A model generated the notes under the pieces. That model saw only the letters and a list, made by a program, of their open reading frames with translations. It ran no database searches and was not told the origin of the DNA. Of a stretch of 64,000 nt of DNA, positions 43,165 through 51,771 are shown piece after piece. How positions within the stretch are numbered: position 1 is the stretch's first letter; every line of letters begins with the position of its first letter. Source of the DNA: Cytobacillus sp. NJ13 (GTDB taxonomy: Bacteria; Bacillota; Bacilli; Bacillales; Cytobacillaceae); assembly GCA_030348385.1 (NCBI GenBank), contig JAUCFP010000006.1, positions 3,871,501-3,935,500 of the forward strand, written 5' to 3'. The translations under genes were made by a program, and so were the position numbers.

Positions 43165-44379
43165 ATGTATTTGAGTCAGCAACATTTTAAATTTTCCATG
43201 CCAACAGAAATTATCTATGGCATGAATAGTGTTAAACATAAGCTTCCAGCAACAATAAGAAGCCTTCAAAAAGCAAAGGTCTTTGTTGCCACTGACCCAG
43301 GACTTCTTAATACAGGAATAATAGATGCGGTTACCTCATTATTAAATAAGAACGGCATTGATACAGTCGTGTTTGCTGATGTTGAGCCGAATCCCCATGC
43401 ACAGACTGTTATGAAGGGTGCACAGATGTATAAACAGGAATCCTGCGAAATGATCCTTGCCATAGGGGGAGGAAGCCCCATGGACTTCGGAAAAGCGGTA
43501 AGTGCGATTGTTGCCCATGAAGGACACATCCTGGATTATCGTCGCGGTCAAAAGCCCCTCCATGAAGATATTCCTTTACTCATTGCTATTCCTACGACGG
43601 CTGGAACCGGTTCGGAGGTGACTCCCGTCTCGGTGATTACCGATCATGAGGCGGGCAGAAAATATGTAATCGCTTCCCCAATGCTTGCACCAAAGGCGGC
43701 CTTTATCGATCCAAGTTTAACCACTTCACTTCCGCGGCATGTCGTTTCAGCTACTGGAGTGGATGCTTTAGTACATGCCATTGAGTCTTATACATCACTT
43801 AAATCAAACCCAATAACAGATGGATTAGCCTTTAAAGCAATCAAAATGATTAAGGAAAATTTGCCGGCAAGCTATGCGCACCCGGATAACCTTGAAGCCA
43901 GGGCACAAATACACCTGGCCAGCACAATGGCAGGTATATCCTTTGGAATGGCGGGCGTAGCACTAGTCCATTCTTGCTCGCATCCGATGTCGGCTTTATA
44001 TCAGGTGCCTCATGGACTTGCGAATGCCATATTGCTGCCGCACATTATAGAACATAACTTAATAGCTAACTATGAAAAGTATGCCAATATTGCAAGGGTT
44101 TTTGAACCGTCGCTGACATTCGAAAATGATAGAAATGCTGCAGGGAAACTAGCTCCATTGCTTAAAGAGTTTAATAAAGCTCTGGATATTCCAGATAATT
44201 TTAGTTATCTAAAGCTAGATTTTACGGATGAAATGGTGGATCGCTTAACTATAGATGCCATGAATGATTTAGGCACGATTCCTAATAATCCCCGGAAAGC
44301 AGATAAAGAAGATATTCGTCAAATTTATAAAAAAGTATTGCCGATGGCTTTAAGTTTAGAAAAAATTCGGTTAAATTAA
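43165..44379 (+). CDS. Iron-containing alcohol dehydrogenase
   Basis: A 404-residue group III alcohol dehydrogenase. The NAD motif GGGSPMDFGKAV lies near 95-106, PTTAGTGSEVTP is typical, and metal ligands include Asp200 and His204 (VDALVHAIE) and two histidines in the HSCSHPMSALYQVPHG stretch (about 265-282). It interconverts an alcohol and an aldehyde or ketone. AGAGAGGAGAATAAG precedes the start. It is the last gene of the cluster, followed by a terminator. Confidence 0.9.
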   Translation: MYLSQQHFKFSMPTEIIYGMNSVKHKLPATIRSLQKAKVFVATDPGLLNTGIIDAVTSLLNKNGIDTVVFADVEPNPHAQTVMKGAQMYKQESCEMILAIGGGSPMDFGKAVSAIVAHEGHILDYRRGQKPLHEDIPLLIAIPTTAGTGSEVTPVSVITDHEAGRKYVIASPMLAPKAAFIDPSLTTSLPRHVVSATGVDALVHAIESYTSLKSNPITDGLAFKAIKMIKENLPASYAHPDNLEARAQIHLASTMAGISFGMAGVALVHSCSHPMSALYQVPHGLANAILLPHIIEHNLIANYEKYANIARVFEPSLTFENDRNAAGKLAPLLKEFNKALDIPDNFSYLKLDFTDEMVDRLTIDAMNDLGTIPNNPRKADKEDIRQIYKKVLPMALSLEKIRLN

Positions 44380-44389
44380 ATTGTTAGAA

Positions 44390-44427
44390 GGATGCGAACC
44401 TATATCGTTTGCATCCATTTTTATTTT
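44390..44427 (+). terminator. Terminator after the iron alcohol dehydrogenase
   Basis: GGATGCGAAC (44390-44399) pairs with GTTTGCATCC (44407-44416), then ATTTTTATTTT. Confidence 0.92.
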
Positions 44428-44458
44428 GATAGGCGATTTATAATTCTAAAGTGTACAA

Positions 44459-44512
44459 TGCAAATTTGCAAAGTTCACATTCGGCAAAATTCGGGTGGTG
44501 CCTGTCACTAGG
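44459..44512 (+). repeat. Isolated TGCAAATTTGCAAAG / GTGCCTGTCAC intergenic element
   Basis: ATTTGCAAAGTTCACATTC (44462-44480) nearly repeats ATTTGCAAAGTCCACATTC at the end of array 2 (16191-16209), and the adjoining GGTGCCTGTCACTA is a palindrome-like intergenic motif. It is a third, minimal copy of the array end, again joined to a second repeat type. Confidence 0.6.
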
Positions 44513-44557
44513 TAAATTCTTCAATTAAATGGTAATATAGGATTGGGAGGGTGATTT

Positions 44558-46564
44558 ATGAGAAAGGTTCTATATTTTGTTTTTGCTGTCCTGATTTTGG
44601 CCGCTTTGAGCGGGTGCAATAAGGAAATTAAGCCGCAGGATCGCTTTTCACAGTATGTGGAGCATTGGAATAAGCAGGAGTTTGAGAAGATGTATGAATT
44701 CCTGTCGAAGGATGCGAAGCAGTCGATCAGCAAAAAGGATTTTGCAGCCCGTTATGAAAAGGTTTACAAGGATTTAGAGATAGATAATCTGAAGGTAACA
44801 TACAAGCCGGATATGGAAAAAGAATACAAAAAAGAAGAAAATGCGAGCTTTCCTTTTTCAGCAAGCATGGATAGTGCAGCCGGCAAGATTGAGTTTACCT
44901 ATGATGCCAAGCTTGTGAAGGAGGAAAAGGAAGAGGAAGACAATTGGTTTGTTGCCTGGGATACGACTTATATTTTTCCGGAGCTGGGGCCAGAGGATAA
45001 AATCAGTTATTCAACTGTTCCTGCACAGCGCGGAGATATTGTAGACCGCACAGGTGACCCGCTTGCCTTAAATGGCACCCTTTATGAAATTGGTGTTGTT
45101 CCTGAACAGATGGGTGATCAGAAGGAGCAGACGATCAAAGGTTTGTCTTCAGCATTGGGAATGTCAGAAGAGCAGATTAATAAAAGCTTGAATGCAAGCT
45201 GGGTACAGCCAGGTTACTTCGTGCCAATTAAGAAGGTTTCCCCAGATGATAGGACAACATTAGATAAAGTGTTCGCACTAAAAGGTGTCCTGAAGCAGGA
45301 TGTCAAAGGCAGAGTCTACCCGATGGGTGAGTCGGCTGCTCACCTAATTGGCTATGTTGGACAGATTACAGCAGATGAAATGAAAGAGCGTGAAGGCTAT
45401 TCAAGCACTGATATAATCGGAAAAAGAGGACTTGAACAGGTCCTTGAGGAACGTTTGAAAGGTTCAAATGGAATTAAAATTGGAATCAAGAAGAAAGACG
45501 GTTCTGAAGTGGTCCTCTCTGAAAAACCGGTAGAGAACGGTGAAAATGTTCAGCTTACCATTGATATGAACCTGCAGAAGTCTCTTTACACAGAGCTGGG
45601 TGGAAAGCCGGGAACCGCAGCAGCGATCGATCCGGTTACCGGAAATACGCTGGCGCTCGTCAGCAGCCCGAGCTTTGATCCGAACCAGGCTTCACTCGGG
45701 TTTACCGCGGATGAGTGGAAGGCAATGGAAGGCAATAAGGACATGCCGCTTCTGACACGATTTAAGCAAACCTATGCGCCAGGTTCAGTGATGAAGCCGC
45801 TGACAGGCGCAGTCGGACTGACAGAAGGAACATTAACGCTTGATGAAACGATTAATGTTAAGGGCCTTCAATGGCAGAAGGACAGTTCATGGGGCGGCTA
45901 TAAAGTCACTCGTGTTAAAGACCCCGGGGGACCGGTCAACTTTGAAAAAGCCATGATGTATTCGGATAATATCTATTTTGCCCAGCAGGCCCTTGAACTG
46001 GGAAATGAAAAGTTTTCAGCTGGACTTAAGAAGTTCGCGTTTGAAGAGGAAATTCCATACGCATTCCCGCTGGAGCAATCCAAAATTGGCGGTCTGGATA
46101 CTGAAATTCTTCTGGCTGATTCTGGCTACGGCCAGGGTCAGGTGGAAATGAGCATTGTCCATCTTGCAGCGTCTTATACACCTTTCATCAATAAGGGTTC
46201 CATGATCAAGCCTGTTCTCCTGGAAGAAGAAGAAAAGGGCCAGGTGCTGAAAGAAGCTGTCATGAGCGAAGAAACAGCGAACACAGTGGCAGCCGCAATG
46301 GCTAAAGTAATCCAGGACCCAAGCGGAACCGGCCGTGCTGCTTACATGAAAGATTATACGCTGGCTGGGAAAACAGGAACAGCCGAGCTGAAGAAAAGTG
46401 CAAATGAAAAGGGCCAGGAAAATGGGCTGTTTGTTGCATACAATCCGCAGTCTCCGAAGCTGCTTATCGCGATGATGATAGAGGGCGTTGAAAAAAGTGG
46501 AGGGTCGAAAGTGGTAGTGGAGAAAGTGAAGAAAGTATTTGAGGAGCATAAAGGGCGGTTTTAA
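44558..46564 (+). CDS. pbpC: Penicillin-binding protein 3-like transpeptidase (class B, MecA-like)
   Basis: A 668-residue class B PBP. A lipoprotein-like signal ends in LSGC (Cys at about 20); an NTF2-like MecA N-terminal domain (about 25-145), a PBP dimer domain (about 155-320) and the transpeptidase domain follow. The catalytic Ser410-x-x-Lys413 lies in PGSVMKP, SDN in MYSDNIYFA (about 467-475) and KTGT in LAGKTGTAE (about 605). Length and serine position match B. subtilis PBP3 (PbpC). It cross-links peptidoglycan at the outer membrane face and tends to have low beta-lactam affinity in this family. Confidence 0.92.
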   Translation: MRKVLYFVFAVLILAALSGCNKEIKPQDRFSQYVEHWNKQEFEKMYEFLSKDAKQSISKKDFAARYEKVYKDLEIDNLKVTYKPDMEKEYKKEENASFPFSASMDSAAGKIEFTYDAKLVKEEKEEEDNWFVAWDTTYIFPELGPEDKISYSTVPAQRGDIVDRTGDPLALNGTLYEIGVVPEQMGDQKEQTIKGLSSALGMSEEQINKSLNASWVQPGYFVPIKKVSPDDRTTLDKVFALKGVLKQDVKGRVYPMGESAAHLIGYVGQITADEMKEREGYSSTDIIGKRGLEQVLEERLKGSNGIKIGIKKKDGSEVVLSEKPVENGENVQLTIDMNLQKSLYTELGGKPGTAAAIDPVTGNTLALVSSPSFDPNQASLGFTADEWKAMEGNKDMPLLTRFKQTYAPGSVMKPLTGAVGLTEGTLTLDETINVKGLQWQKDSSWGGYKVTRVKDPGGPVNFEKAMMYSDNIYFAQQALELGNEKFSAGLKKFAFEEEIPYAFPLEQSKIGGLDTEILLADSGYGQGQVEMSIVHLAASYTPFINKGSMIKPVLLEEEEKGQVLKEAVMSEETANTVAAAMAKVIQDPSGTGRAAYMKDYTLAGKTGTAELKKSANEKGQENGLFVAYNPQSPKLLIAMMIEGVEKSGGSKVVVEKVKKVFEEHKGRF

Positions 46565-46578
46565 TGCCGTAACTAATC

Positions 46579-46613
46579 AAGTGTTTGCATCTATAAGGTG
46601 CAGACACTTTTTT
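46579..46613 (+). terminator. Terminator after the PBP gene
   Basis: AAGTGTTTGCA (46579-46589) and TGCAGACACTT (46599-46609) pair with one mismatch, followed by TTTTT. Confidence 0.85.
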
Positions 46614-46668
46614 AAGAGAGTTTTCTAAAATCCCCTAGCTTTCAAAAAATGATATTTTAAGAATTATT

Positions 46669-46706
46669 AAGGCACCGTCACCTTATGTAACTAGGCAAGG
46701 TGCCTT
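46669..46706 (-). terminator. Hairpin, probable terminator of the small minus-strand ORF
   Basis: A perfect 8-bp stem AAGGCACC/GGTGCCTT around a 22-nt loop. There is no T run on the plus strand; on the minus strand an AT-rich tail follows, about 50 bp past the small ORF. Confidence 0.45.
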
Positions 46707-46753
46707 CTATGTTGAACTGATAAATGGAAGTACATATAGACCATCATTTGGCA

Positions 46754-46858
46754 TTATTGCCGCTTCTTCGTTCTCGACTGAAAAAAGCTAACAGCCTCCA
46801 AAATAAACAGCTTCTCCTGCTCACTCAGCATTCTCCAGTTTCCAGCTTTTATTTTCAT
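46754..46858 (-). CDS. Small ORF, 34 residues, unknown function
   Basis: An ATG at 46858 on the minus strand, 7 nt after a perfect GAGGAGGG ribosome binding site (46866-46873), opens a 34-residue frame with NWRMLSEQEKLFILEAV and a basic end, KKRQ. The predicted single amphipathic helix and the strong translation signal inside an otherwise empty 583-bp gap make a real small protein plausible. No family is recognised. Confidence 0.5.
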   Translation of the reverse strand: MKIKAGNWRMLSEQEKLFILEAVSFFQSRTKKRQ

Positions 46859-47147
46859 TAGTAAGCCCTCCTCGATTTTTAATACTCTCGTGACAAGGAC
46901 ATAGTTGTAAAATTCTTACTTATCTATACCGCCTTTTTAGTAGCTTGAAACAACAAAAGTTTTTGCAAATTCTGACACGATTATTATGAAAAAAGGAGAA
47001 AAATAAAGAAAATACGTCTCTCTAAGCCCTTTCGACAATAGTTTAGGATAACCAGGCCTCAGTTCTGCACATTTCTACCTATTTCCCAAAATTTTGATTT
47101 TGAGGTAAGATAAAAGAATAGTAGATTACAGTGTTGGAGGATTCTTT

Positions 47148-47810
47148 ATGGGCTATCGGGTACCGCTTCTGAGAGGATTGAAGGAGCCATATACAATTTC
47201 GCATCAGTTGAGGAAAGAGGAAAGTCTGTCTGGTTTATGGAAACAGGTGTTGTTATTAATCCTTTTAAGTGCGTTTGTTTTTGGGGTTAGTGCCTTCTTT
47301 GGCATTGGAAGTGAGCAAGCATCGAGAAGCTTTTTAGACCTTCCGAGAAGCGAGTATGAATTGTATAAGCTTTTCTTTGGAGCAGGGCAAGTTATCTGGG
47401 GGATCGTCTATGCCATTTTGGTCATTTTTGTGCCTTCTCTGTTCTTTTGGACCCTCGTCGAGGTCGAGTACAAAAAACTGATAAGCATTCAATTAATGGT
47501 TTTGCTGATTCTTCTAACTGAAAAGATAATCAATATTCCAATCTTTTTGTTTTTGGGGATAAATACCAATTCCTCTATATTCTCATTTGGCATTATTGCT
47601 CAAGCCTCAGCATTCCCTGAGTTAATAATCTATACGCTTTCTGCAATAACATTATTTAAAATCTGGACACTTGTCCTGCAATATAAATACTTAAAAGTCG
47701 TTTCCGAAAGAAGCCCCCGCTTTCTTATTTTGGTGTTACTCGGAACGCATCTGTTTTTTGTGATTGTTTCAGCTTTACTCTCATCCATCCACCTGGAAAA
47801 GCTTATATAA
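47148..47810 (+). CDS. Yip1-type multi-pass membrane protein (YknW-like)
   Basis: A 220-residue membrane protein with about five helices (near 32-52, 75-100, 112-132, 150-172, 190-212), resembling B. subtilis YknW. YknW assists the YknXYZ ABC exporter that protects against the SdpC toxin. Here it is followed 16 bp later by a YknX-like gene, but the ATPase and permease genes (yknY, yknZ) are absent from the window. Confidence 0.6.
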   Translation: MGYRVPLLRGLKEPYTISHQLRKEESLSGLWKQVLLLILLSAFVFGVSAFFGIGSEQASRSFLDLPRSEYELYKLFFGAGQVIWGIVYAILVIFVPSLFFWTLVEVEYKKLISIQLMVLLILLTEKIINIPIFLFLGINTNSSIFSFGIIAQASAFPELIIYTLSAITLFKIWTLVLQYKYLKVVSERSPRFLILVLLGTHLFFVIVSALLSSIHLEKLI

Positions 47811-47826
47811 GTGAGGGGATTCTTTA

Positions 47827-49041
47827 ATGACTTGGAAGGCAAGATTGTTAGCATGTGCTGTGGTTCTCTTTTTGGCTTGTAACATCACCCTGCTATTTCT
47901 TAAAAATGATAAAATAAACAGGACTTACCATGTTGATGAATGGACATCTGTAAAAAAACAGGATCTTCTTGAAACCATGCCGGCAAGAGGTGTATTGGCC
48001 CCAAAAGAAGAACAGCATTTTTACTATGAAAATTCAACTGGCACATTCAAAGGATTTCTCGTCGAAAAAGGTGATGAAGTTCAGCAGGGGACAGGGTTAT
48101 TTGAGTATTCTCCGGATGACATTACACTCACAAAGGAAGAATTCCAAATTGAAAAGGATAAGCTGGAAAACGAACAAGAAAATCTTGAAAGCCATATAAG
48201 CGATCTGGAAAGCATGCAAAGAACCCTTTCCAGTGCACCCGTTGAAGAGGACCAGCCTAATCCGAATGTATATATGATACAAACACTTGAACGGGATATT
48301 TATGAAAAAGAGCTGCAGATTAGCAGAATTGATAGTGAAATCGAAAAGTACGAGGACCTGATCGAATCTGCGGATGAAAGTCTTTTAAATCTTACAGTAG
48401 AAAGCGAAATTGATGGGACAGTAAAAAGCATTAAGCAGGATCTCACTAATCCTGTGGTAACTGTCATTTCCAATGAGCAGAAGGTCGAAGGGACTCTTTC
48501 AGAGCAGGAAGTAAAAAAAGCTGCGGAAGGGATGAAGGTATTCATCACACCGGCAGGCAGCAACAAAAAGATTAATGGAACAATTGAAAAGATACTAAAC
48601 CATCCTACTTCAGAACCACACGCAGAAACAGAGAGCCGTTATGAATTTTCTATAGCAATAGATGAATCAAACGAGCTTGAAAGCTTACATGGAGAGCATG
48701 TAGCTGTTCAAATTGTGACGAATGAAGTGATAGATACGCTGACATTACCATACCAGGCGGTTAAGAACACCAAAAAAGGCAAATATACATATGTAATTCA
48801 GTCAAATGGCCGGGTGGAAAGAAAAAAAATCAAGACAGGCATCAAGATTAATCAGACCCAGGAAGTGAAAGAAGGGATTGCGAATGGAGAGGTTGTTCTT
48901 CTGGAAAGATCGCCATTTTTAAAATCAGGTTTTCCTTTTATCACTTCAATCGAACCGAACAAATTGAAAAAGAAAGATTTAAAAGAATTGAGGAAGAAAG
49001 AAATGCTTAAGTATACAGCTAGAGGATTCCTTTCAAGATAG
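47827..49041 (+). CDS. Membrane fusion/periplasmic adaptor-type protein (YknX-like)
   Basis: A 404-residue protein with one N-terminal membrane anchor (about 5-25), a lipoyl/barrel-sandwich segment, a long coiled-coil hairpin (about 100-190, rich in Glu and Lys with heptads) and beta-barrel domains. These are features of HlyD/YknX adaptors that link a permease to the cell surface. It forms a pair with the YknW-like gene. A terminator directly follows, so no transporter gene is cotranscribed. Confidence 0.75.
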   Translation: MTWKARLLACAVVLFLACNITLLFLKNDKINRTYHVDEWTSVKKQDLLETMPARGVLAPKEEQHFYYENSTGTFKGFLVEKGDEVQQGTGLFEYSPDDITLTKEEFQIEKDKLENEQENLESHISDLESMQRTLSSAPVEEDQPNPNVYMIQTLERDIYEKELQISRIDSEIEKYEDLIESADESLLNLTVESEIDGTVKSIKQDLTNPVVTVISNEQKVEGTLSEQEVKKAAEGMKVFITPAGSNKKINGTIEKILNHPTSEPHAETESRYEFSIAIDESNELESLHGEHVAVQIVTNEVIDTLTLPYQAVKNTKKGKYTYVIQSNGRVERKKIKTGIKINQTQEVKEGIANGEVVLLERSPFLKSGFPFITSIEPNKLKKKDLKELRKKEMLKYTARGFLSR

Positions 49042-49044
49042 TAA

Positions 49045-49075
49045 AACCAGCAGCTCCTGAGCTGCTGGTTTCTTT
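49045..49075 (+). terminator. Terminator after the YknX-like gene
   Basis: A perfect 10-bp stem AACCAGCAGC/GCTGCTGGTT with a 6-nt loop and a TCTTTAT tail. Confidence 0.85.
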
Positions 49076-49079
49076 ATGG

Positions 49080-49379
49080 CTAATAAAAAGGACCTTCTTT
49101 ACCGGATCGGACCCTTAACAGGATGCCGAAAAACAGGATCACGGCAGTTATCAGCCATACAATCATAAAGGCTGAGCCAAGTGTAATGGAGTTGCTTGCG
49201 TAGTCCCTGCTTAGCTCGGTATACACTATATACACTAGGGGTACTGCATTCAAAAGGAAAAAAACAATAATCGCAGCAAGCTTGCCCGGCGTCTGATGCT
49301 GGAGCTTGGAGTAAATTAAAAGAAGACTCATTAATAATAAAGATAAGGACAAAAATGTAATGATGCCTACGATGTTCAT
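49080..49379 (-). CDS. Small three-helix membrane protein
   Basis: A 99-residue protein with three hydrophobic segments (about 3-24, 33-52, 68-88) and a basic end RVRSGKEG. GGAGGAGATC precedes its ATG on the minus strand. It lies between the YknX-like gene and the autolysin gene and is transcribed alone. No family or function is recognised. Confidence 0.6.
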   Translation of the reverse strand: MNIVGIITFLSLSLLLMSLLLIYSKLQHQTPGKLAAIIVFFLLNAVPLVYIVYTELSRDYASNSITLGSAFMIVWLITAVILFFGILLRVRSGKEGPFY

Positions 49380-49456
49380 TTGATCTCCTCCTTTAGACCC
49401 CGCTACCTATATCATTCTTCAAAATATATGTATTTTCCTTCCAAAATATGAAAAAA

Positions 49457-49475
49457 GACACCTGTAAAAGGTGTC
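49457..49475 (-). terminator. Terminator of the autolysin gene
   Basis: GACACCT/AGGTGTC stem just past the stop at 49476. On the minus strand it is followed by TTTTTTCATATTT. Confidence 0.8.
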
Positions 49476-50540
49476 CTAGTAAAATCGTTTAAATCCATCA
49501 AAATGGCTCTTCCAATATGAATTATCCAGACTGGAAACTTCAACGCCTGAGGAGCCGGCGTGGATAAATTTATTATTTCCTACATAGAAACCTAAGTGAG
49601 AAATGCCTTTTTTATATGTATTCTCAAAAAATACTAAATCGCCAGGCTGTGGTGTGTTCACATAAAAAGAACGGCTAAAGTACCCTTCTGAGGAGTAGCG
49701 TCCCATTTTGGAGCCTGTCTGCTTTAAGACATAATAGATAAACCCGCTGCAGTCAAAGCCTGAAGGAGTTTGGCCACCCCATTGATATGGAACACCAATA
49801 TGTTTTTGTGCTTCAGCAAGAACCGATGACGCTGTCCCATTGTCTGTGGGCTCATTATTGTTGGGCTTCCCATTAGAGACAGATTCACCTGAATCCTGGC
49901 TTGCACTTAAATTTAGCTTTTGACCAATCAGGATTAAATCAGAACTCAGTTTATTCCATGTTTTAATCTGTTGAACAGTAGTCTTATACTTAGCAGCAAT
50001 GCCGCCTAGAGTATCCCCTTTTTTAACAACATATACCTCTGAACTGCCGCCATTTGAAGGTGCTGACGGTGATGGGGTGGAGCCTGTCTGCCCTTGAGTA
50101 TCTCCCGAAGTGTTTCCGGCAGATTTTGAAACCTTAAAGACTTGTCCAGGGTAAATTAAATGTGTGCTAAGTCCATTCCAGCTCATTAAGTCTTTTAAAC
50201 TAATATTATGATTTAATGCAATTTTAGAAAGAGTATCCCCGCTTTTAACTGTATAAGTTTTGGCAGTATTACTTGGTGCTTGCGCTGCAGAGCCGCCTGA
50301 TGGCTGATTGGATTCAGGTTTTTCTGCTGCACCTGGTATTTGAAGTTGTTGATTGATTGATAGAAAATCGGAATTTAACTTATTGGCTTTTTTAATATCT
50401 GTTACAGTAGTTTGGTATTTAATAGCCAAATGATATAGGGTATCCCCTTTTTTAACTATGTATGTATCAGCGGAAGCCTGAGAGGCAAAGGCAGAAGAAA
50501 GCATTGCTGCAGCAGCAATTGAAACCATCTGTTTTTTCAC
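49476..50540 (-). CDS. LysM-repeat NlpC/P60 cell-wall endopeptidase (LytE/LytF-like autolysin)
   Basis: A 354-residue secreted autolysin: signal peptide (about 1-24, cut after ASA), three LysM domains (about 26-69, 95-138, 168-211; each with VKKGDTL or VKSGDTL), Ser/Pro/Gly-rich linkers, and a C-terminal NlpC/P60 domain (about 238-354) with the catalytic Cys in GFDCSGF and the histidine in ISHLGFYVG. It hydrolyses the D-Glu/meso-diaminopimelate bond of stem peptides in B. subtilis relatives. The sigma-D promoter upstream ties it to motility and cell separation. Confidence 0.92.
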   Translation of the reverse strand: MKKQMVSIAAAAMLSSAFASQASADTYIVKKGDTLYHLAIKYQTTVTDIKKANKLNSDFLSINQQLQIPGAAEKPESNQPSGGSAAQAPSNTAKTYTVKSGDTLSKIALNHNISLKDLMSWNGLSTHLIYPGQVFKVSKSAGNTSGDTQGQTGSTPSPSAPSNGGSSEVYVVKKGDTLGGIAAKYKTTVQQIKTWNKLSSDLILIGQKLNLSASQDSGESVSNGKPNNNEPTDNGTASSVLAEAQKHIGVPYQWGGQTPSGFDCSGFIYYVLKQTGSKMGRYSSEGYFSRSFYVNTPQPGDLVFFENTYKKGISHLGFYVGNNKFIHAGSSGVEVSSLDNSYWKSHFDGFKRFY

Positions 50541-50588
50541 TTTTCCAAATCACTCCTTGGACGTATTTTTGGTACCATTTTATCACAT

Positions 50589-50615
50589 ATATCGTCCAAA
50601 AAGATCATATTTTTA
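50589..50615 (-). promoter_or_regulatory. Sigma-D promoter of the autolysin gene
   Basis: On the minus strand TAAA (50615-50612), a 15-bp gap and GACGATAT (50596-50589) match the sigma-D consensus at 4 of 4 and 7 of 8 positions, about 50 bp before the start codon. LytF of B. subtilis is controlled the same way. Confidence 0.75.
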
Positions 50616-50682
50616 CATGATTATACAAAAAAGTAACTATTATTTTACAATAATAAAGGACTGTCGACTTATGTCGTGGTGA

Positions 50683-51564
50683 CTATTGGATGTTTTTGTC
50701 GAAAATTGCCACTTTTCCACTTATAAAGTCATTATACCTTTCATCTCTTTGAAGACGGAAAATATCAAGAGCTTGTTCCATATACTTTTTCGCCAAAACA
50801 AACTGTTTTCTGAGTTCATAATTATATCCTATATGGTAGTGAAGCTCGCCTAATAAAAACAAAAGGTCTTTCTCAATGCAGGTTTGGATGGCCACCTTGC
50901 AGTGTTCTATAGACCGTTCATAGTTTTCTAGTCTAGTATAGGCTTTTGCCATATTATAAAGGAGCCTGCTCCGAATAGTTTCATCGTTTAAGTAAATGAT
51001 TTTATCTAACTGTATCCTTGCGGGCAGGTAGATTTCAAGAGAATCCCAATACTTGCCTTCTTCATACAGAAATATCCCTTTGCTCATCAAAATTTCAATT
51101 TCGCGCTCTGTCCATACTTTCTCAAATGTTAAAGAAATCGCTTTATCGACTAGTGATAGTGCTTTTTCTGCCTGATGATTGACATGGTATTCATATATGG
51201 CTTTATGCCAGAGCAGTGTTTGATAATTCTTCATATTTGCTGAAAAAAGCGGATTTTTTTCTTCAATCTCCACAATCTCTTTTATAAGGGGATAATCAAG
51301 CTTGCGCCTGGCCATTTTCAGCTGGTGTTTAACTTCCTGAACATAATCAAGCCTTGGGGTTGTTCCGTGTTCAAAGAAGTAATTGATATCAACCCCCAGC
51401 CTCTGTGAAATGAAATATAAAGTGGAAGCCAAAGGAAGGACATCCCCATTTTCAATTTTGCTGATTTGCGCTTGAGTACATATATCTTTTGCCAGGTCTT
51501 TTTGGGAAAATCCTGCTGATTTTCTTAACTCTTTGATTTTTTTTCCGATTACAGAAAAATCCAA
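50683..51564 (-). CDS. PlcR-like XRE-family regulator with TPR domain (paralogue 1)
   Basis: A 293-residue regulator with an XRE helix-turn-helix (about 6-60; KSAGFSQKDLAKDI, ISKIENGD) and five or so TPR-like helical repeats (about 70-285), the architecture of RRNPP peptide-sensing regulators such as PlcR and NprR. It ends close to the PlcR style (DIFRLQRDERYNDF). It is transcribed away from 51600, and no peptide gene is seen directly downstream of it. The paralogue at 52424 does have one. Confidence 0.85.
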   Translation of the reverse strand: MDFSVIGKKIKELRKSAGFSQKDLAKDICTQAQISKIENGDVLPLASTLYFISQRLGVDINYFFEHGTTPRLDYVQEVKHQLKMARRKLDYPLIKEIVEIEEKNPLFSANMKNYQTLLWHKAIYEYHVNHQAEKALSLVDKAISLTFEKVWTEREIEILMSKGIFLYEEGKYWDSLEIYLPARIQLDKIIYLNDETIRSRLLYNMAKAYTRLENYERSIEHCKVAIQTCIEKDLLFLLGELHYHIGYNYELRKQFVLAKKYMEQALDIFRLQRDERYNDFISGKVAIFDKNIQ

Positions 51565-51771
51565 ACGATTACCCCCTGAAAAATATTCTTATAGTTATAT
51601 TTACTATTAAAAATCTGCATTAACAAGAGATTTAGAACTGAAAACCATTAATAATGAGTAATAATCAATGATACATGAATTGGATATTAATGTTTTAATG
51701 AATAATGTGAAATGCATTTAGGAAAGAAACCTAACTGCAACTGATGTTTACTTTTAAATCTCCAGTTTCAG

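Noticed and set aside
46016..46549. 177-residue minus-strand frame inside the PBP gene
   Set aside because: It lies opposite the conserved transpeptidase domain, with low-complexity Phe/His/Cys content and no ribosome binding site.
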